From an uncultured Gammaproteobacteria bacterium (GTDB lineage Bacteria > Pseudomonadota > Gammaproteobacteria > GCA-002705445 > GCA-002716945), in contig CAJQLO010000001.1 in the NCBI GenBank assembly GCA_905479195.1, positions 618,694 to 682,693 of the forward strand: a stretch of DNA of 64,000 bases. The letters are read 5' to 3'. Shown one piece after another: positions 26,536 through 35,972 of the stretch; within the stretch, counting starts at the first letter, position 1; every line of letters starts with the position of its first letter. The translations under genes were made by a program, and so were the position numbers. The notes beneath the pieces are model-generated. The model was not told where the DNA came from, ran no database searches, and saw nothing but the letters and a program-made list of their open reading frames with translations.

Positions 26536-27477
26536 TTAAAACTTAAGTAAAACTGAGCCCCATGTAAAACCAGCCCCAAATGCTTCTAACATGATTAAAT
26601 TTCCTTTCTTCAAAGATCCATTATGATATGCGTCATCAAATGCCAAGGGAATTGATGCCGCTGATGTATTGCCATGCTTATTAACTGTTAATATAACTTT
26701 TTCACTCGGTAGGGATATTTTTTTAGCGATTGCATTTATGATTCTACTGTTAGCTTGATGTGGAATTAGCCAGTCAACTTGATCAATTGTGATATTATTT
26801 TTTTCAAGTGTCGATACTGCTAATTTACCCATTGTTTTTACAGCAATTTTAAAAACATCATTACCTTTCATTTCTATAAACTCAGGGTCAATGTTAACTG
26901 TCAATAGATCTTTATATGAGCCATTAGAGCCTATATTAGTTGACAATACTCCAGGTGCTGTAGACTCAGATAATATAACTGCCCCAGCTCCATCTCCAAA
27001 CAAGACACATGTATTTCTATCCTTCCAATCAAGCAAAGAACTCATTTTTTCGGAACCTACTACGAGTATATTTTTTGCTACTTTAGCCCGTACATATTTG
27101 TCAGCAACATCCAACGCATATATGAAGCCAGTGCATGCAGCATTAATATCAAAAGCAAACCCTTGCTCAACTTTTAAACTATTTTGTAAAAGCACAGCTG
27201 TACTCGGAAACTTTCTCTCAGGTGTAGATGTGGCAACAATAATCATATCAATATCATTTGATGATAATTGAGCCATAGACATAGCTTTCAATGAAGCCTT
27301 GTATGCCATATCAACAGACGATTCATTTTTAGATGCAATATGTCTCTGCTCAATTCCAGTTCTTTCAAAGATCCAGTCATGGCTTGTATCAACTATTTTT
27401 GCTAAATCATGATTAGTTAAAATTTTTTCTGGAAGGTAACTTCCGCTACCAATTATCTTTGAATAAAGGTTAGTCAT
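26536..27477 (-). CDS. fabH: 3-oxoacyl-ACP synthase III
   Basis: Condenses acetyl-CoA with malonyl-ACP to begin fatty acid synthesis. 313 residues. The catalytic Cys is in DINAACTGFIYALD (about residue 115), the His in WLIPHQANSRI and the Asn in NKHGNTSAASIPLA. The N terminus SKIIGSGSYLPEKILTNHDL is typical. It overlaps plsX by 8 bases and follows it in the usual rpmF-plsX-fabH operon. The fabD and fabG genes that often follow are absent here; uvrC and pgsA come next. Confidence 0.97.
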   Translation of the reverse strand: MTNLYSKIIGSGSYLPEKILTNHDLAKIVDTSHDWIFERTGIEQRHIASKNESSVDMAYKASLKAMSMAQLSSNDIDMIIVATSTPERKFPSTAVLLQNSLKVEQGFAFDINAACTGFIYALDVADKYVRAKVAKNILVVGSEKMSSLLDWKDRNTCVLFGDGAGAVILSESTAPGVLSTNIGSNGSYKDLLTVNIDPEFIEMKGNDVFKIAVKTMGKLAVSTLEKNNITIDQVDWLIPHQANSRIINAIAKKISLPSEKVILTVNKHGNTSAASIPLAFDDAYHNGSLKKGNLIMLEAFGAGFTWGSVLLKF

Positions 27478-28492
27478 CAGAACCTTCGGAATGAACTAAT
27501 GATGCAATTTTATCTAATATACCATTTTTAACTTCATAATAAGCCGTATTTATTGCCTGACTAAAAGCATATGAGTCTGCGCCACCATGACTTTTTACAA
27601 CAACTCCCTGAAGCCCTAAGAGGCTTGCGCCATTATATTTTCTTGGGTCTACTTTCTTTTTTAATGCTCGCATTACTGGATAGCTTATTAATGCAGCAAG
27701 TTTCGTAAATATTGATTTATTGAATTCCGTTTTTATAAAATAACTAATCAACTTAGCAACACCTTCGATACTCTTTAACGCAATATTTCCAGCAAATCCA
27801 TCTGAAACAATTACATCAAAGTTGCCATTAAACATTTCATCGCCTTCCACAAATCCCGCATAATTTAATTTTGATTCTTGCATTAACTGACCTGCATTCT
27901 TAATAGTATCATTTCCTTTAAATTCCTCAGAACCTACGTTTAATAAACCTATTACTGGTCTTGTATTAATTTCCAATGATTGAACGAGTGCTGATCCTAA
28001 AATAGAAAATTGGTATAAATGACTGGCATCACATTCAACATTTGCCCCAAGATCTAAGATATGACATTGTCCAGTCTTTGTTGGCAGAGATCCACATATT
28101 GCTGGCCTATCAATTCCTGGAATCATTTTCAAAATAATTTTCGATAAAGCCATTAAAGCCCCTGTATTTCCAGCACTGACACATGCATCAGCCTCTTTGT
28201 TTTTAACGGCATTAATACCAAGCCTCATTGATGATTTTTTTTTAGATCTAATGGCCTTGATTATTTCATCGTCCATAGCAATATATTCAGTTGTATGAGT
28301 TATGCTATATCTTTTTTTTGGGGTATTTTTAAAGTCATTAGGTATTAAGGGTAAAATTAATTTTTCATCCCCTACAAGAATAAGAAATAAATCATCGTGC
28401 TCCCTCAATGATTTAATTGCACCTGGCACAGACGCAGATAAGCCATGATCTCCACTCATCATGTCTAATGCTATTGTAATTTTTTGATGCAT
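27470..28492 (-). CDS. plsX: Phosphate acyltransferase
   Basis: Makes acyl-phosphate from acyl-ACP for phospholipid synthesis. 340 residues. It begins ITIALDMMSGDHGLSASVPGAI, contains SAGNTGALMALS (about 105), DLGANVECDASHLYQFSILG (about 147-166) and SDGFAGNIALKSIEG (about 230), all canonical PlsX blocks. It lies 24 bases after rpmF and overlaps fabH. Confidence 0.97.
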   Translation of the reverse strand: MHQKITIALDMMSGDHGLSASVPGAIKSLREHDDLFLILVGDEKLILPLIPNDFKNTPKKRYSITHTTEYIAMDDEIIKAIRSKKKSSMRLGINAVKNKEADACVSAGNTGALMALSKIILKMIPGIDRPAICGSLPTKTGQCHILDLGANVECDASHLYQFSILGSALVQSLEINTRPVIGLLNVGSEEFKGNDTIKNAGQLMQESKLNYAGFVEGDEMFNGNFDVIVSDGFAGNIALKSIEGVAKLISYFIKTEFNKSIFTKLAALISYPVMRALKKKVDPRKYNGASLLGLQGVVVKSHGGADSYAFSQAINTAYYEVKNGILDKIASLVHSEGSDD

Positions 28493-28516
28493 TATGGTTA
28501 GTTTACTAAGATTTTA

Positions 28517-28723
28517 CTAAGTTTGCGACTCTTCTTGCTTCTCTTTTTTTACTTTAGGCGCAACTACTTCATTACCCATATAGTAACCATCTTTGGCAAT
28601 ATGATGTCTCAAATGTCTAGTACCAGTGGTTTTATCTACAGACATAGATGGTCCAGATAAACCATGATGAGATCTTCTCATTCCTTTCTTAGATTTAGAT
28701 TTTCTACTTTTTTGAACTGCCAT
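28517..28723 (-). CDS. rpmF: Ribosomal protein bL32
   Basis: 68 residues beginning [20 protein letters not shown], the standard bL32 opening. No zinc cysteines are present, as in other gammaproteobacterial bL32. The C terminus has an extra lysine/glutamate-rich tail ([12 protein letters not shown]). The usual upstream yceD (DUF177) gene is missing: only 179 bases separate rpmF from the divergent maf gene. Confidence 0.97.
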   Translation of the reverse strand: MAVQKSRKSKSKKGMRRSHHGLSGPSMSVDKTTGTRHLRHHIAKDGYYMGNEVVAPKVKKEKQEESQT

Positions 28724-28902
28724 GAGTTAGTACCGTTAATTTGTTATAAAATATACGCTATTCTAAGCAATAAATGCTTATCAAGCAATTTATATCTGCT
28801 TTATTTGGTTACTTTTTTATAAAAAAAGCATATATCATTTAATATGAACTATGTTTCTGATAACATCAGTGTTTTAAAAAATCTAATACAGGGTTTGGTT
28901 AT

Positions 28903-29481
28903 ATGAGAAAAATAGTACTGGCATCTAGTTCAATTCATCGCAAAAAGCTTCTACAGCAGATTAAGTTAAAGTTTACATCAATATCACCAGATATAGATGA
29001 ATCTAGAAATAAAAATGAACCAGTAAATAACTTTGTAAAAAGACTCTCGGTTGAGAAAGCTATGAAAATCGCAGTACTTCAAAAAAACTCTATAGTCATA
29101 GGATCAGATGAGATAGCTGTAGTTGGAAATAAAATATTAGGTAAACCTCTTACCAAGCAAAATGCTCAAAAGCAACTTAAGTTTATTTCAGGAAAGAAAA
29201 TAGTATTTAAAACAGGGATATGCGTAATAGATACCAATACTATGAAAAAATATTCATCTGTAGTGAATTATTATGTCCAAATGAAAAAGTTATCTAAAAA
29301 CATTATAAGTAATTATATAGAGAAAGAAGATATGCTCAGTTGTGCTGCTAGTATACGAATGGAAGGCTTAGCTATTAGCTTAATTCAAAAAACTGCTGGC
29401 GAAGATCCAACCTCAGTGATTGGCTTGCCACTTATTAGGCTTACCACATATTTAGAAAAACTTGGCTATCAAGAACAATAG
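28903..29481 (+). CDS. Maf-like nucleotide pyrophosphatase (YceF type)
   Basis: 192 residues. Maf proteins hydrolyse non-canonical or methylated nucleoside triphosphates. The opening IVLASSSIHRKKLL matches the Maf substrate loop (ASxSxxR). Later blocks are DESRN, SVEKAMKIA (Glu/Lys pocket) and IGSDEIAV, with the catalytic Asp region SDE. The 3' end GEDPTSVIGLPL is typical. It is divergent from rpmF, as in the E. coli yceF-yceD-rpmF area but without yceD. Its stop is only 2 bases from the thiL stop on the other strand. Confidence 0.93.
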   Translation: MRKIVLASSSIHRKKLLQQIKLKFTSISPDIDESRNKNEPVNNFVKRLSVEKAMKIAVLQKNSIVIGSDEIAVVGNKILGKPLTKQNAQKQLKFISGKKIVFKTGICVIDTNTMKKYSSVVNYYVQMKKLSKNIISNYIEKEDMLSCAASIRMEGLAISLIQKTAGEDPTSVIGLPLIRLTTYLEKLGYQEQ

Positions 29482-29483
29482 TT

Positions 29484-30440
29484 TTATTTAGAAAAATGAT
29501 CAAAACCTTTTAAGGTTAAGTCAACTTGCTTGTCATTATCAAAATATCTCAACTTACTTTTTGTGATAACCCCTATCTTTGTAATGGGAAGAGAATATTT
29601 CTTCGATATTTTGTCAATTTGTTTACGATACTTTTTATTCGCGGTAAAACATAATTCGTAATCTTCACCTCCACCAATCAGAGCTTCATAGTAAAATTTT
29701 GATGGTATTACTTTCTTCACTAATTTATGAGTTGGAATCTTATCTATAAATATATCTACTCCACACTTACTACTTACTGTTATATTATATAAATCTTTTG
29801 CAATGCCATCTGATATGTCAATGCAACTACTTGCAAATTTAGAAATCTCTATTCCAATATCTATCCTAGGAACAGGCAAGTGTAAATATTTTTTAAGTAA
29901 TTTAAATTCATGCTGATATCTTTTTTTATTAGTTATCATTAACGCTGCTCTTGCGCATCCAAGCTTACCTGTAACATAAACATCTTCATCTTTTTTTGCT
30001 CCATCACGGTAAAGTATATTTTTCTTATTCTCTCCTATAACTTGAATTGAGATACTTAGTGGACCACGGTTAGTATCTCCACCAATTAACGCAACATTAT
30101 GCTTTTCTGTAAGATGCTTAATGCCTTTATAAAAAGACTTAATCCATTCTGATTCTAATTTAGGTATAGTTAAAGCCATAAATATATATTTAGGCACACA
30201 GCCCATTGCCGCAATATCACTTAAATTGGTAGCCAATGACTTATATCCAATTTCATATGGACTATAATTTTTGGTGAAATGAGGTCCCATTAAAGAAGTA
30301 TCTGTTGTAATGACAAAATATTTCTTCGGGGATACTTTAATTACAGCGCAATCATCACCTATACTTTTAACAACGTCTCTAGAAGTCGTCTTAATATTTG
30401 ATCTGATATAGTCAATAATGCCTTCTTCATTCTTAATCAT
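29484..30440 (-). CDS. thiL: Thiamine-monophosphate kinase
   Basis: Phosphorylates TMP to TPP. About 318 residues from MIKNEEGIIDYIRSN. Visible are SIGDDCAVIK (about 25), TTDTSLMGPHF (about 45), NLSDIAAMGC (about 70), ALIGGDTNRG (about 110), SSCIDISDGIAKDL (about 200) and GGGEDYELCF (about 255), all standard ThiL blocks binding Mg-ATP. The upstream ATG at 30521 lies inside nusB and is rejected; the chosen start overlaps the nusB stop by 8 bases. Confidence 0.95.
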   Translation of the reverse strand: MIKNEEGIIDYIRSNIKTTSRDVVKSIGDDCAVIKVSPKKYFVITTDTSLMGPHFTKNYSPYEIGYKSLATNLSDIAAMGCVPKYIFMALTIPKLESEWIKSFYKGIKHLTEKHNVALIGGDTNRGPLSISIQVIGENKKNILYRDGAKKDEDVYVTGKLGCARAALMITNKKRYQHEFKLLKKYLHLPVPRIDIGIEISKFASSCIDISDGIAKDLYNITVSSKCGVDIFIDKIPTHKLVKKVIPSKFYYEALIGGGEDYELCFTANKKYRKQIDKISKKYSLPITKIGVITKSKLRYFDNDKQVDLTLKGFDHFSK

Positions 30441-30849
30441 TTTTCTCAAAACATCTAAGTAGTTGGTCAAGAATATTATTAATAAATTTATACGATTCAT
30501 CAGTCGAATATTTTTTAGCAATATTTATACTTTCATTGAGAATAACTTTTTTAGGAACATCATTCCTATATATCAATTCACAAACTGATAACATTAGTAT
30601 TGCTCTATCTATTGGTATCAGTGACTCAAGCTTTAAATCCGTATTGTCTTCTATAAAACTAACTATTTTTTTATTATTTTCCTCAATCAATGAAATAATA
30701 TTTTCAAAATAATCTTTATCATATTTTCTCTTTTCGATGAATGTTTTTAGGATATCTGAGAATGCGTACTCATTTAAATTCTGCTGATACAAAACCTTTA
30801 GAATGTTTTCCCGCGCTATGGTTCTCTGTTTAGGGTTAATCGTAGTCAT
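30433..30849 (-). CDS. nusB: Transcription antitermination factor NusB
   Basis: 138 residues, all-helical RNA-binding protein of the rRNA antitermination complex (with NusE/S10). ARENILKVLYQQNLN (residues 11-25) is the typical first helix motif. LESLIPIDRAILMLSVCELIYRNDVPKKVILNESINIAKKYS is the conserved central block, and the C terminus FINNILDQLLR is usual. It overlaps ribH by 4 bases and thiL by 8, in the classical rib-nusB-thiL order. Confidence 0.96.
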   Translation of the reverse strand: MTTINPKQRTIARENILKVLYQQNLNEYAFSDILKTFIEKRKYDKDYFENIISLIEENNKKIVSFIEDNTDLKLESLIPIDRAILMLSVCELIYRNDVPKKVILNESINIAKKYSTDESYKFINNILDQLLRCFEKND

Positions 30850-31361
30850 TGTATATTGACCACTGTAATAATGCTCAATAAACTCTCTCTGACCTTTGCA
30901 TATTCACCACCTTTACTGAATTTAACTCCAGCTCTATCAACAGCCTGCTGCTCAGTATTTGTTGTTAAAACTCCATTTATTATTGGCTTTTCAAATTCAA
31001 GACTAAGATTTCTTAATCCATTAATTACTGATGATGATAAATATTCATCATGTTTAGTATCACCTTTTATAATGCATCCTAAGGCCAGGATTATATCCGG
31101 CTCATGTTTACTTAAAATCATTTTTATTATTAATGGTAGTTCAAAGGCACCAGGTGATTCAATAAAACCAATCTTAGAGATATTTTCTCCGGAATGACTT
31201 ATAAAGTCAGTGGCCATGCTCCCAGTTATATATTTATGATATGAAGTTGAAACAATAATAGTTTTTTTATTTGTTAGCTTCAAAAGCTCAGAATAATTAT
31301 CTTTGTAATATGTTTCAGGATGATCATATAACTCTATACTCTTATTATCTATTTTTTTCAT
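30846..31361 (-). CDS. ribH: 6,7-dimethyl-8-ribityllumazine synthase
   Basis: Penultimate riboflavin step, joining the ArP pyrimidine and dihydroxybutanone phosphate. 171 residues. SPGAFELPLIIKMIL (about 68-82) and GCIIKGDTKHDEY (about 96-108) with the catalytic His are clear. PIINGVLTTNTEQQAVDRAG is the third conserved block. It ends one base before the ribBA stop. Confidence 0.96.
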   Translation of the reverse strand: MKKIDNKSIELYDHPETYYKDNYSELLKLTNKKTIIVSTSYHKYITGSMATDFISHSGENISKIGFIESPGAFELPLIIKMILSKHEPDIILALGCIIKGDTKHDEYLSSSVINGLRNLSLEFEKPIINGVLTTNTEQQAVDRAGVKFSKGGEYAKVRESLLSIITVVNIQ

Positions 31362-32450
31362 TTACTTGCTTACGTACTTAATTACATTGAGTCCAAAAGC
31401 ATTTATTCCATGATAAATTATCGGACTGCTTAACAATATCATATCCTTCACTCCAATATCGCTTAATATTTGGGCACCTATGCCAACTGTACGAAAATCA
31501 TCAAACTTAGCTTTATTTTTTGAAACTATTGACTTAGATAACTTCAAATTATCTATCCGATTGCTGGTAAGATTTTCTGTAATAAATACAACAGCTCCTT
31601 GTTTTGATTTAGAGATTTTTTCCAATGCTCTATCAATTGGCCAAGTTGAGTAATTAGTAGACTTCACTGTATCTGTTAAAATATTTTGAACATGCACTCT
31701 GACCATTGTAGGTTCTTCTGAAATTATTTTATTTTTAATTAATACAAAATGTACCATTGAGGTCAAAGTATCTTTATAAAAGACTCCGGTAAAGTCACCA
31801 TACTCAGTCTTGATAATCTCTTCTCTTATCCTTTTAACAGTTTTTTCATTAGAAACTTTATATTTAATCAGATCTTCAATTGTTCCAATCTTTAATTTAT
31901 GTTTTTTTGCAAAAGTTAACAAATCTTTCTTTCTAGCCATCGTTCCATCTTCATTTAATATCTCAACAATCACAGCGGAAGGTTCTAGTCCGGCTAGTTT
32001 AGCTAAATCACAACCAGCTTCTGTATGACCAGCTCTTATAAGGACTCCACCATCTTTTGCCATAAGCGGAAATATATGGCCTGGTTGAACTAAGTCACTT
32101 GCTTTCGAATTTTTAGCAACCGCAGCTTGAATTGTTTTTGCTCGATCAGCAGCAGATATTCCCGTAGTCACTCCTTTGGCAGCCTCTATAGACACTGTAA
32201 AATTTGTTTCCTTGGATGTTTCTCCTGTTTTTTTTATGAGCGGTAAGCCTAATTTTTTACATTTAGCACTAGTAAGGGTCAAGCAAATCAAGCCCCTGCC
32301 TTTTGAAGCCATAAAATTAATATCCTTTGCCTTAACAAATTCAGATGCCATTACAAGATCACCTTCATTTTCACGATTCTCATCGTCCATTATGATGACC
32401 ATTTTACCTTTTTTAAGGGAATCAATTATTTCTTTAGTAGTATTAACCAT
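31362..32450 (-). CDS. ribB: 3,4-dihydroxy-2-butanone-4-phosphate synthase fused to a degenerate RibA-like domain
   Basis: 362 residues. The first about 200 residues are a complete RibB with the acidic loop MDDENRENEGDLVMA, RGLICLTLT and GHTEAGCDLAKLAG. The second half is placed like GTP cyclohydrolase II. However, the zinc-binding cysteines of the VRVHSECLTGDxxGSxRCDC motif are absent: the segment reads VRVHVQNILTDTVKS. The RibA domain therefore cannot be a normal GTP cyclohydrolase II, as in RibBX-type proteins of other proteobacteria, and a separate RibA is expected elsewhere in the genome. Confidence 0.93.
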   Translation of the reverse strand: MVNTTKEIIDSLKKGKMVIIMDDENRENEGDLVMASEFVKAKDINFMASKGRGLICLTLTSAKCKKLGLPLIKKTGETSKETNFTVSIEAAKGVTTGISAADRAKTIQAAVAKNSKASDLVQPGHIFPLMAKDGGVLIRAGHTEAGCDLAKLAGLEPSAVIVEILNEDGTMARKKDLLTFAKKHKLKIGTIEDLIKYKVSNEKTVKRIREEIIKTEYGDFTGVFYKDTLTSMVHFVLIKNKIISEEPTMVRVHVQNILTDTVKSTNYSTWPIDRALEKISKSKQGAVVFITENLTSNRIDNLKLSKSIVSKNKAKFDDFRTVGIGAQILSDIGVKDMILLSSPIIYHGINAFGLNVIKYVSK

Positions 32451-33030
32451 TCTTAAGTTTCTCTAGATGTTTTGCTATGTAGTCTACTTCAATATTCACA
32501 CTATCACCTAAACTATAATTCTTAATAATAGTATTTTGATATGTATGAGGAATGACCATTAAGTCTATTATATCGCCCTGTATCTGATTAATTGTCAGGC
32601 TAATACCATCAATACAAATAGAGCCTTTGTGAACTATATATTTTAAATATATTTTATCAATTTTAATTTGAATAAACCATGAATCAGTATTCTTTAAAAG
32701 TTTTTCTATTACTCCAACAGTATCGATATGTCCAGTAGTTATATGTCCACTAATGAATTTATTCAAAGTTAATGGAAATTCTATATTCACGAGATCATTT
32801 TTTATTAAATATTTAAATGATGTTAGTTTCATAGTTTCAGGAGATAAATCAAAACTAAAAATATTATCCTTAATATTAGTTACTGTCAGGCAAGCACCAT
32901 TAATAGCAATGCTGTCGCCATTTGATATATTCATTGATAGATTAGCAATCTCTATTTTAATTACATAGTTACAATTAACTTCCTCTATGAGGGTAATCTT
33001 GCCTATATTTTCTATAATCCCTGTAAACAT
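32443..33030 (-). CDS. ribE: Riboflavin synthase, alpha chain type
   Basis: 195 residues with the internal duplication of this family: MFTGIIENIGKI at the N terminus and GHITTGHIDTVGVIEKL near residue 94 start the two beta-barrel halves. INGACLTVTNI and IDGISLTINQI are the matching substrate loops. The enzyme dismutates two lumazine molecules into riboflavin. The gene overlaps the ribBA start by 8 bases and follows ribD by one base. Confidence 0.96.
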   Translation of the reverse strand: MFTGIIENIGKITLIEEVNCNYVIKIEIANLSMNISNGDSIAINGACLTVTNIKDNIFSFDLSPETMKLTSFKYLIKNDLVNIEFPLTLNKFISGHITTGHIDTVGVIEKLLKNTDSWFIQIKIDKIYLKYIVHKGSICIDGISLTINQIQGDIIDLMVIPHTYQNTIIKNYSLGDSVNIEVDYIAKHLEKLKNG

Positions 33031-33031
33031 A

Positions 33032-34126
33032 TTATTTTTCTAGTCTCACTTTTAGATTATTACCAATTGGAATCATATCATTTATTTTAAATTTTATCTT
33101 TTTAGAAAGTTTTTTTATATAAGTAACTCCAGAGAAAGATTTTCCAGTATCTCCAATTATTTTTGGAGAGATGTATAATACTAATTCATCAGCCAAAGAT
33201 CCTTTGAAAAAAGACTCCATCAATGTTGGGCCTGCTTCAACAAATATATTATTTATATCTTGTTTAGCTAAAAAAGAGATGCATTCCATAAGGTTAATCT
33301 TATTTTTTCTTGATTGGACATAAACCACAATCACATTTTTTTTATATTTTTTAGTAGTTTTTTTTATTGACGTAAACAGGTAAATTTTTCGAGATGATAC
33401 TTTAAAAACTTTACTACTTAATGGTATTTTGAGAGTTCTATCAACTATTCCAAGATCTGGTTGCTTTAATATCTTTTTTAAAAGTAATGGCTCACGAATA
33501 TTTAGGCTAGGGTTATCCATGATTACTGTCTTAGACGAGGAAAATATTAATGGTGACAATGCTCTTTCTGTTTGAACATCAAGCCTTGATTCTTCTGAAG
33601 TAATCCATTTACTTATGCCATTATTCAAGGAAATCTTACCATCCAACGATATTCCTGATTTACAAATAATATTAGGTCTTTTCAATAAAAATTTACTAAA
33701 AAATCCTCTGTTTAGACTCATTGCTTGATTTTTTAAAACTCCAACCTTGACCTCTATTCCAGACTTTTTAAGTTGCTTAACGCTTTTACCATTCACGAGT
33801 GGGTTTGGATCTAAACATGAAATAACAACTCTCTTTATCTTGCTATTAATTATTAAATTAGAGCATGGAGGCGTTCTTCCAAAATGGTGGCATGGTTCTA
33901 AATTCACATATAGGGTTGAATTTGCAACAGATTTACCAGCATTCTTGATAGCTTCTTGCTCGGCATGCGGGAAACCAGGCTTCAAGTGATAGCCTTTTCC
34001 TAAAACTTTTCCATTTTTAACCACAATTGCGCCAACCATAGGGTTTGGATGTGCCGTAAATTTTCCATTAAGCGCTAATTTAAAAGTTTCTTCTATATAA
34101 TATTGATCTGTTTCTTCCTTATTCAT
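33032..34126 (-). CDS. ribD: Bifunctional riboflavin deaminase/reductase
   Basis: 364 residues. The N-terminal deaminase domain shows HPNPMVGAIVVKNGK, the zinc His in PHAEQEAI and the two Cys in NLEPCHHFGRTPPC. The C-terminal reductase domain begins near residue 150 (RPNIICKSGISLDGKI) and has FVEAGPTLMESFF. Both activities should be intact. Overlaps nrdR by 8 bases. Confidence 0.96.
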   Translation of the reverse strand: MNKEETDQYYIEETFKLALNGKFTAHPNPMVGAIVVKNGKVLGKGYHLKPGFPHAEQEAIKNAGKSVANSTLYVNLEPCHHFGRTPPCSNLIINSKIKRVVISCLDPNPLVNGKSVKQLKKSGIEVKVGVLKNQAMSLNRGFFSKFLLKRPNIICKSGISLDGKISLNNGISKWITSEESRLDVQTERALSPLIFSSSKTVIMDNPSLNIREPLLLKKILKQPDLGIVDRTLKIPLSSKVFKVSSRKIYLFTSIKKTTKKYKKNVIVVYVQSRKNKINLMECISFLAKQDINNIFVEAGPTLMESFFKGSLADELVLYISPKIIGDTGKSFSGVTYIKKLSKKIKFKINDMIPIGNNLKVRLEK

Positions 34127-34619
34127 CTTGCAGTAAATTCTTTTGAAGTTTCTTCATTTCTGGCGATAAATCTTTCTCTAAACTTTTTATAACTTTGGTG
34201 AATGCTTCTTTATCTTCAAAATTTAAATAAACAGATGCAAATCTAAGGTAAGCTACATGGTCAAGCTTCAATAACTCTTTCATTACTATTTTTCCTATTT
34301 CACTTGAAGATACTTCCTTGTCTGCTTGTGTTCTGCATTTTTTAAAAATACTTTCAAAAGTCCTATCAATATCAACAATAGAGTTTTCTCTTTTCTCTAA
34401 AGCTATATAGACACCTTTTTTAATCTTATCTTCGGAGAATAATTCTGACGAGCTATTTGTTTTTATTACACGCGGATATGATAATTCTGATTGTTCAACA
34501 GTATTAAAACGTATGTTACAAGAGACACATTCACGCCTTCTCTTTATAGCATTTGTCTCTCCGGTTAACCGAGAATCAATTACCCTTGTTTCAGGCTCTC
34601 CGCAAAAAGGACAGCGCAT
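34119..34619 (-). CDS. nrdR: Transcriptional repressor NrdR
   Basis: 166 residues. The zinc ribbon MRCPFCGEPETRVIDSR and RRRECVSCNIRFNTVE occupies the first 45 residues. The ATP-cone domain starts near residue 49 with YPRVIKTNSSSELFSEDKI and continues through VAYLRFASVYLNF. NrdR represses ribonucleotide reductase genes when dATP is high. The nrdR-ribD link is common in proteobacteria. Confidence 0.96.
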   Translation of the reverse strand: MRCPFCGEPETRVIDSRLTGETNAIKRRRECVSCNIRFNTVEQSELSYPRVIKTNSSSELFSEDKIKKGVYIALEKRENSIVDIDRTFESIFKKCRTQADKEVSSSEIGKIVMKELLKLDHVAYLRFASVYLNFEDKEAFTKVIKSLEKDLSPEMKKLQKNLLQDE

Positions 34620-34630
34620 ACTAAATACCT

Positions 34631-35902
34631 CTAGGCTACAGCTTTTTTATTCTTAGAATAAACTGGGAATTGAGATGTTAAATTCAATATTCTTTCTTTA
34701 ACAGATGCAATTTTTGATTCATCCTCAATATCATCAAGTACATCGCATATCAAATTACCCAATATAGTAGTTTCAGCTTCTTTAAAACCTCTAGTTGTAA
34801 TAGCCGCAGTACCAAGTCTTATCCCACTTGTAACGAAGGGGCTCTGCGGATCATTTGGAACTGAATTCTTATTTACAGTAATATTTGCTCTATGTAGGGC
34901 TGCATCAGCTGCTTTACCAGTCAATCCTTGTTTGACCAAGCTAACCAGCATCAGATGGTTTTTAGTTCCGCCTGATACAATCTCATATCCTCTTGAGATT
35001 ATTGTTTTTGCTAGTAAATCTGCATTTAAGACAACTTGTTTCATATAATCTTTAAACTCAGGTTCTAACGCTTCTTTAAATGCTACTGCTTTAGCTGCAA
35101 TAACATGCATTAATGGTCCACCTTGAGTTCCTGGAAATACTAAAGAGTTAAATTTTTTCTCAAGTTCCGGGTTAGATTTACATATTATTATTCCGCCTCT
35201 AGGGCCTCTTAATGTTTTATGCGTAGTTGATGTAACTACGTCAGCAAATGGAACTGGAGAAGGATAAACTCCGCCAGCAACTAGTCCGGATACATGCGCC
35301 ATATCAACCAGAAAATAAGCATTAACTTTTTTTGCAATTTTTGACATTCTCTCCCAGTCAATTACTTGCGAATAAGCTGAAAACCCACCAATTAACATTT
35401 TTGGCTTATGTTCTATAGCAAGTTTCTCTATTTCATCATAATCAAGCATACCATTTTCATCTATACCATATTGGACAGCATTAAAAAGTTTTCCTGAAAA
35501 GTTTACTTTTGAGCCATGTGTCAGGTGGCCACCAGCGTCCAGACTCATTCCTAGTATAGTATCGCCAGCATTAAGCAGCGCAAGATATACCGCAGCATTT
35601 GCTTGCGAGCCAGAATGTGGCTGAACATTTGCATAATCTGCACCATATATTTCTTTTAGTCTATCAATGGCTAATTGTTCAGCTATATCAACATTTTCAC
35701 AACCACCATAGTATCTCTTGTAAGGATAGCCTTCTGCATATTTATTAGTTAAAACTGATCCTTGAGCCTCTAAAACCCTAGGACTTGCGTAGTTTTCAGA
35801 AGCAATTAGCTCTACATGCTCTTCCTGACGGATGATTTCTTTGTTAATTGAATCATTTAGCTCGTCATCAAAGCCTGCAATTTTCATATCTACATCAAAC
35901 AT
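34631..35902 (-). CDS. glyA: Serine hydroxymethyltransferase
   Basis: 423 residues. Interconverts serine and glycine with [48 protein letters not shown] and the PLP-lysine motif [12 protein letters not shown] (Lys about 230) are all intact. A strong AAGGAGACCGAT Shine-Dalgarno precedes the ATG. It is followed on the same strand by nrdR after 11 bases, so it probably heads the glyA-nrdR-rib-nusB-thiL transcript. Confidence 0.97.
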   Translation of the reverse strand: MFDVDMKIAGFDDELNDSINKEIIRQEEHVELIASENYASPRVLEAQGSVLTNKYAEGYPYKRYYGGCENVDIAEQLAIDRLKEIYGADYANVQPHSGSQANAAVYLALLNAGDTILGMSLDAGGHLTHGSKVNFSGKLFNAVQYGIDENGMLDYDEIEKLAIEHKPKMLIGGFSAYSQVIDWERMSKIAKKVNAYFLVDMAHVSGLVAGGVYPSPVPFADVVTSTTHKTLRGPRGGIIICKSNPELEKKFNSLVFPGTQGGPLMHVIAAKAVAFKEALEPEFKDYMKQVVLNADLLAKTIISRGYEIVSGGTKNHLMLVSLVKQGLTGKAADAALHRANITVNKNSVPNDPQSPFVTSGIRLGTAAITTRGFKEAETTILGNLICDVLDDIEDESKIASVKERILNLTSQFPVYSKNKKAVA

Positions 35903-35972
35903 ATCGGTCTCCTTTTACAAATATAGTTTATAAATTCAAATGAAATATTAACATTTAATCTATTTCTTGTAA

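Noticed and set aside
26789-27271. 160-residue plus-strand frame inside fabH
   Set aside because: Reverse-strand shadow of fabH; low-complexity, no family signal.
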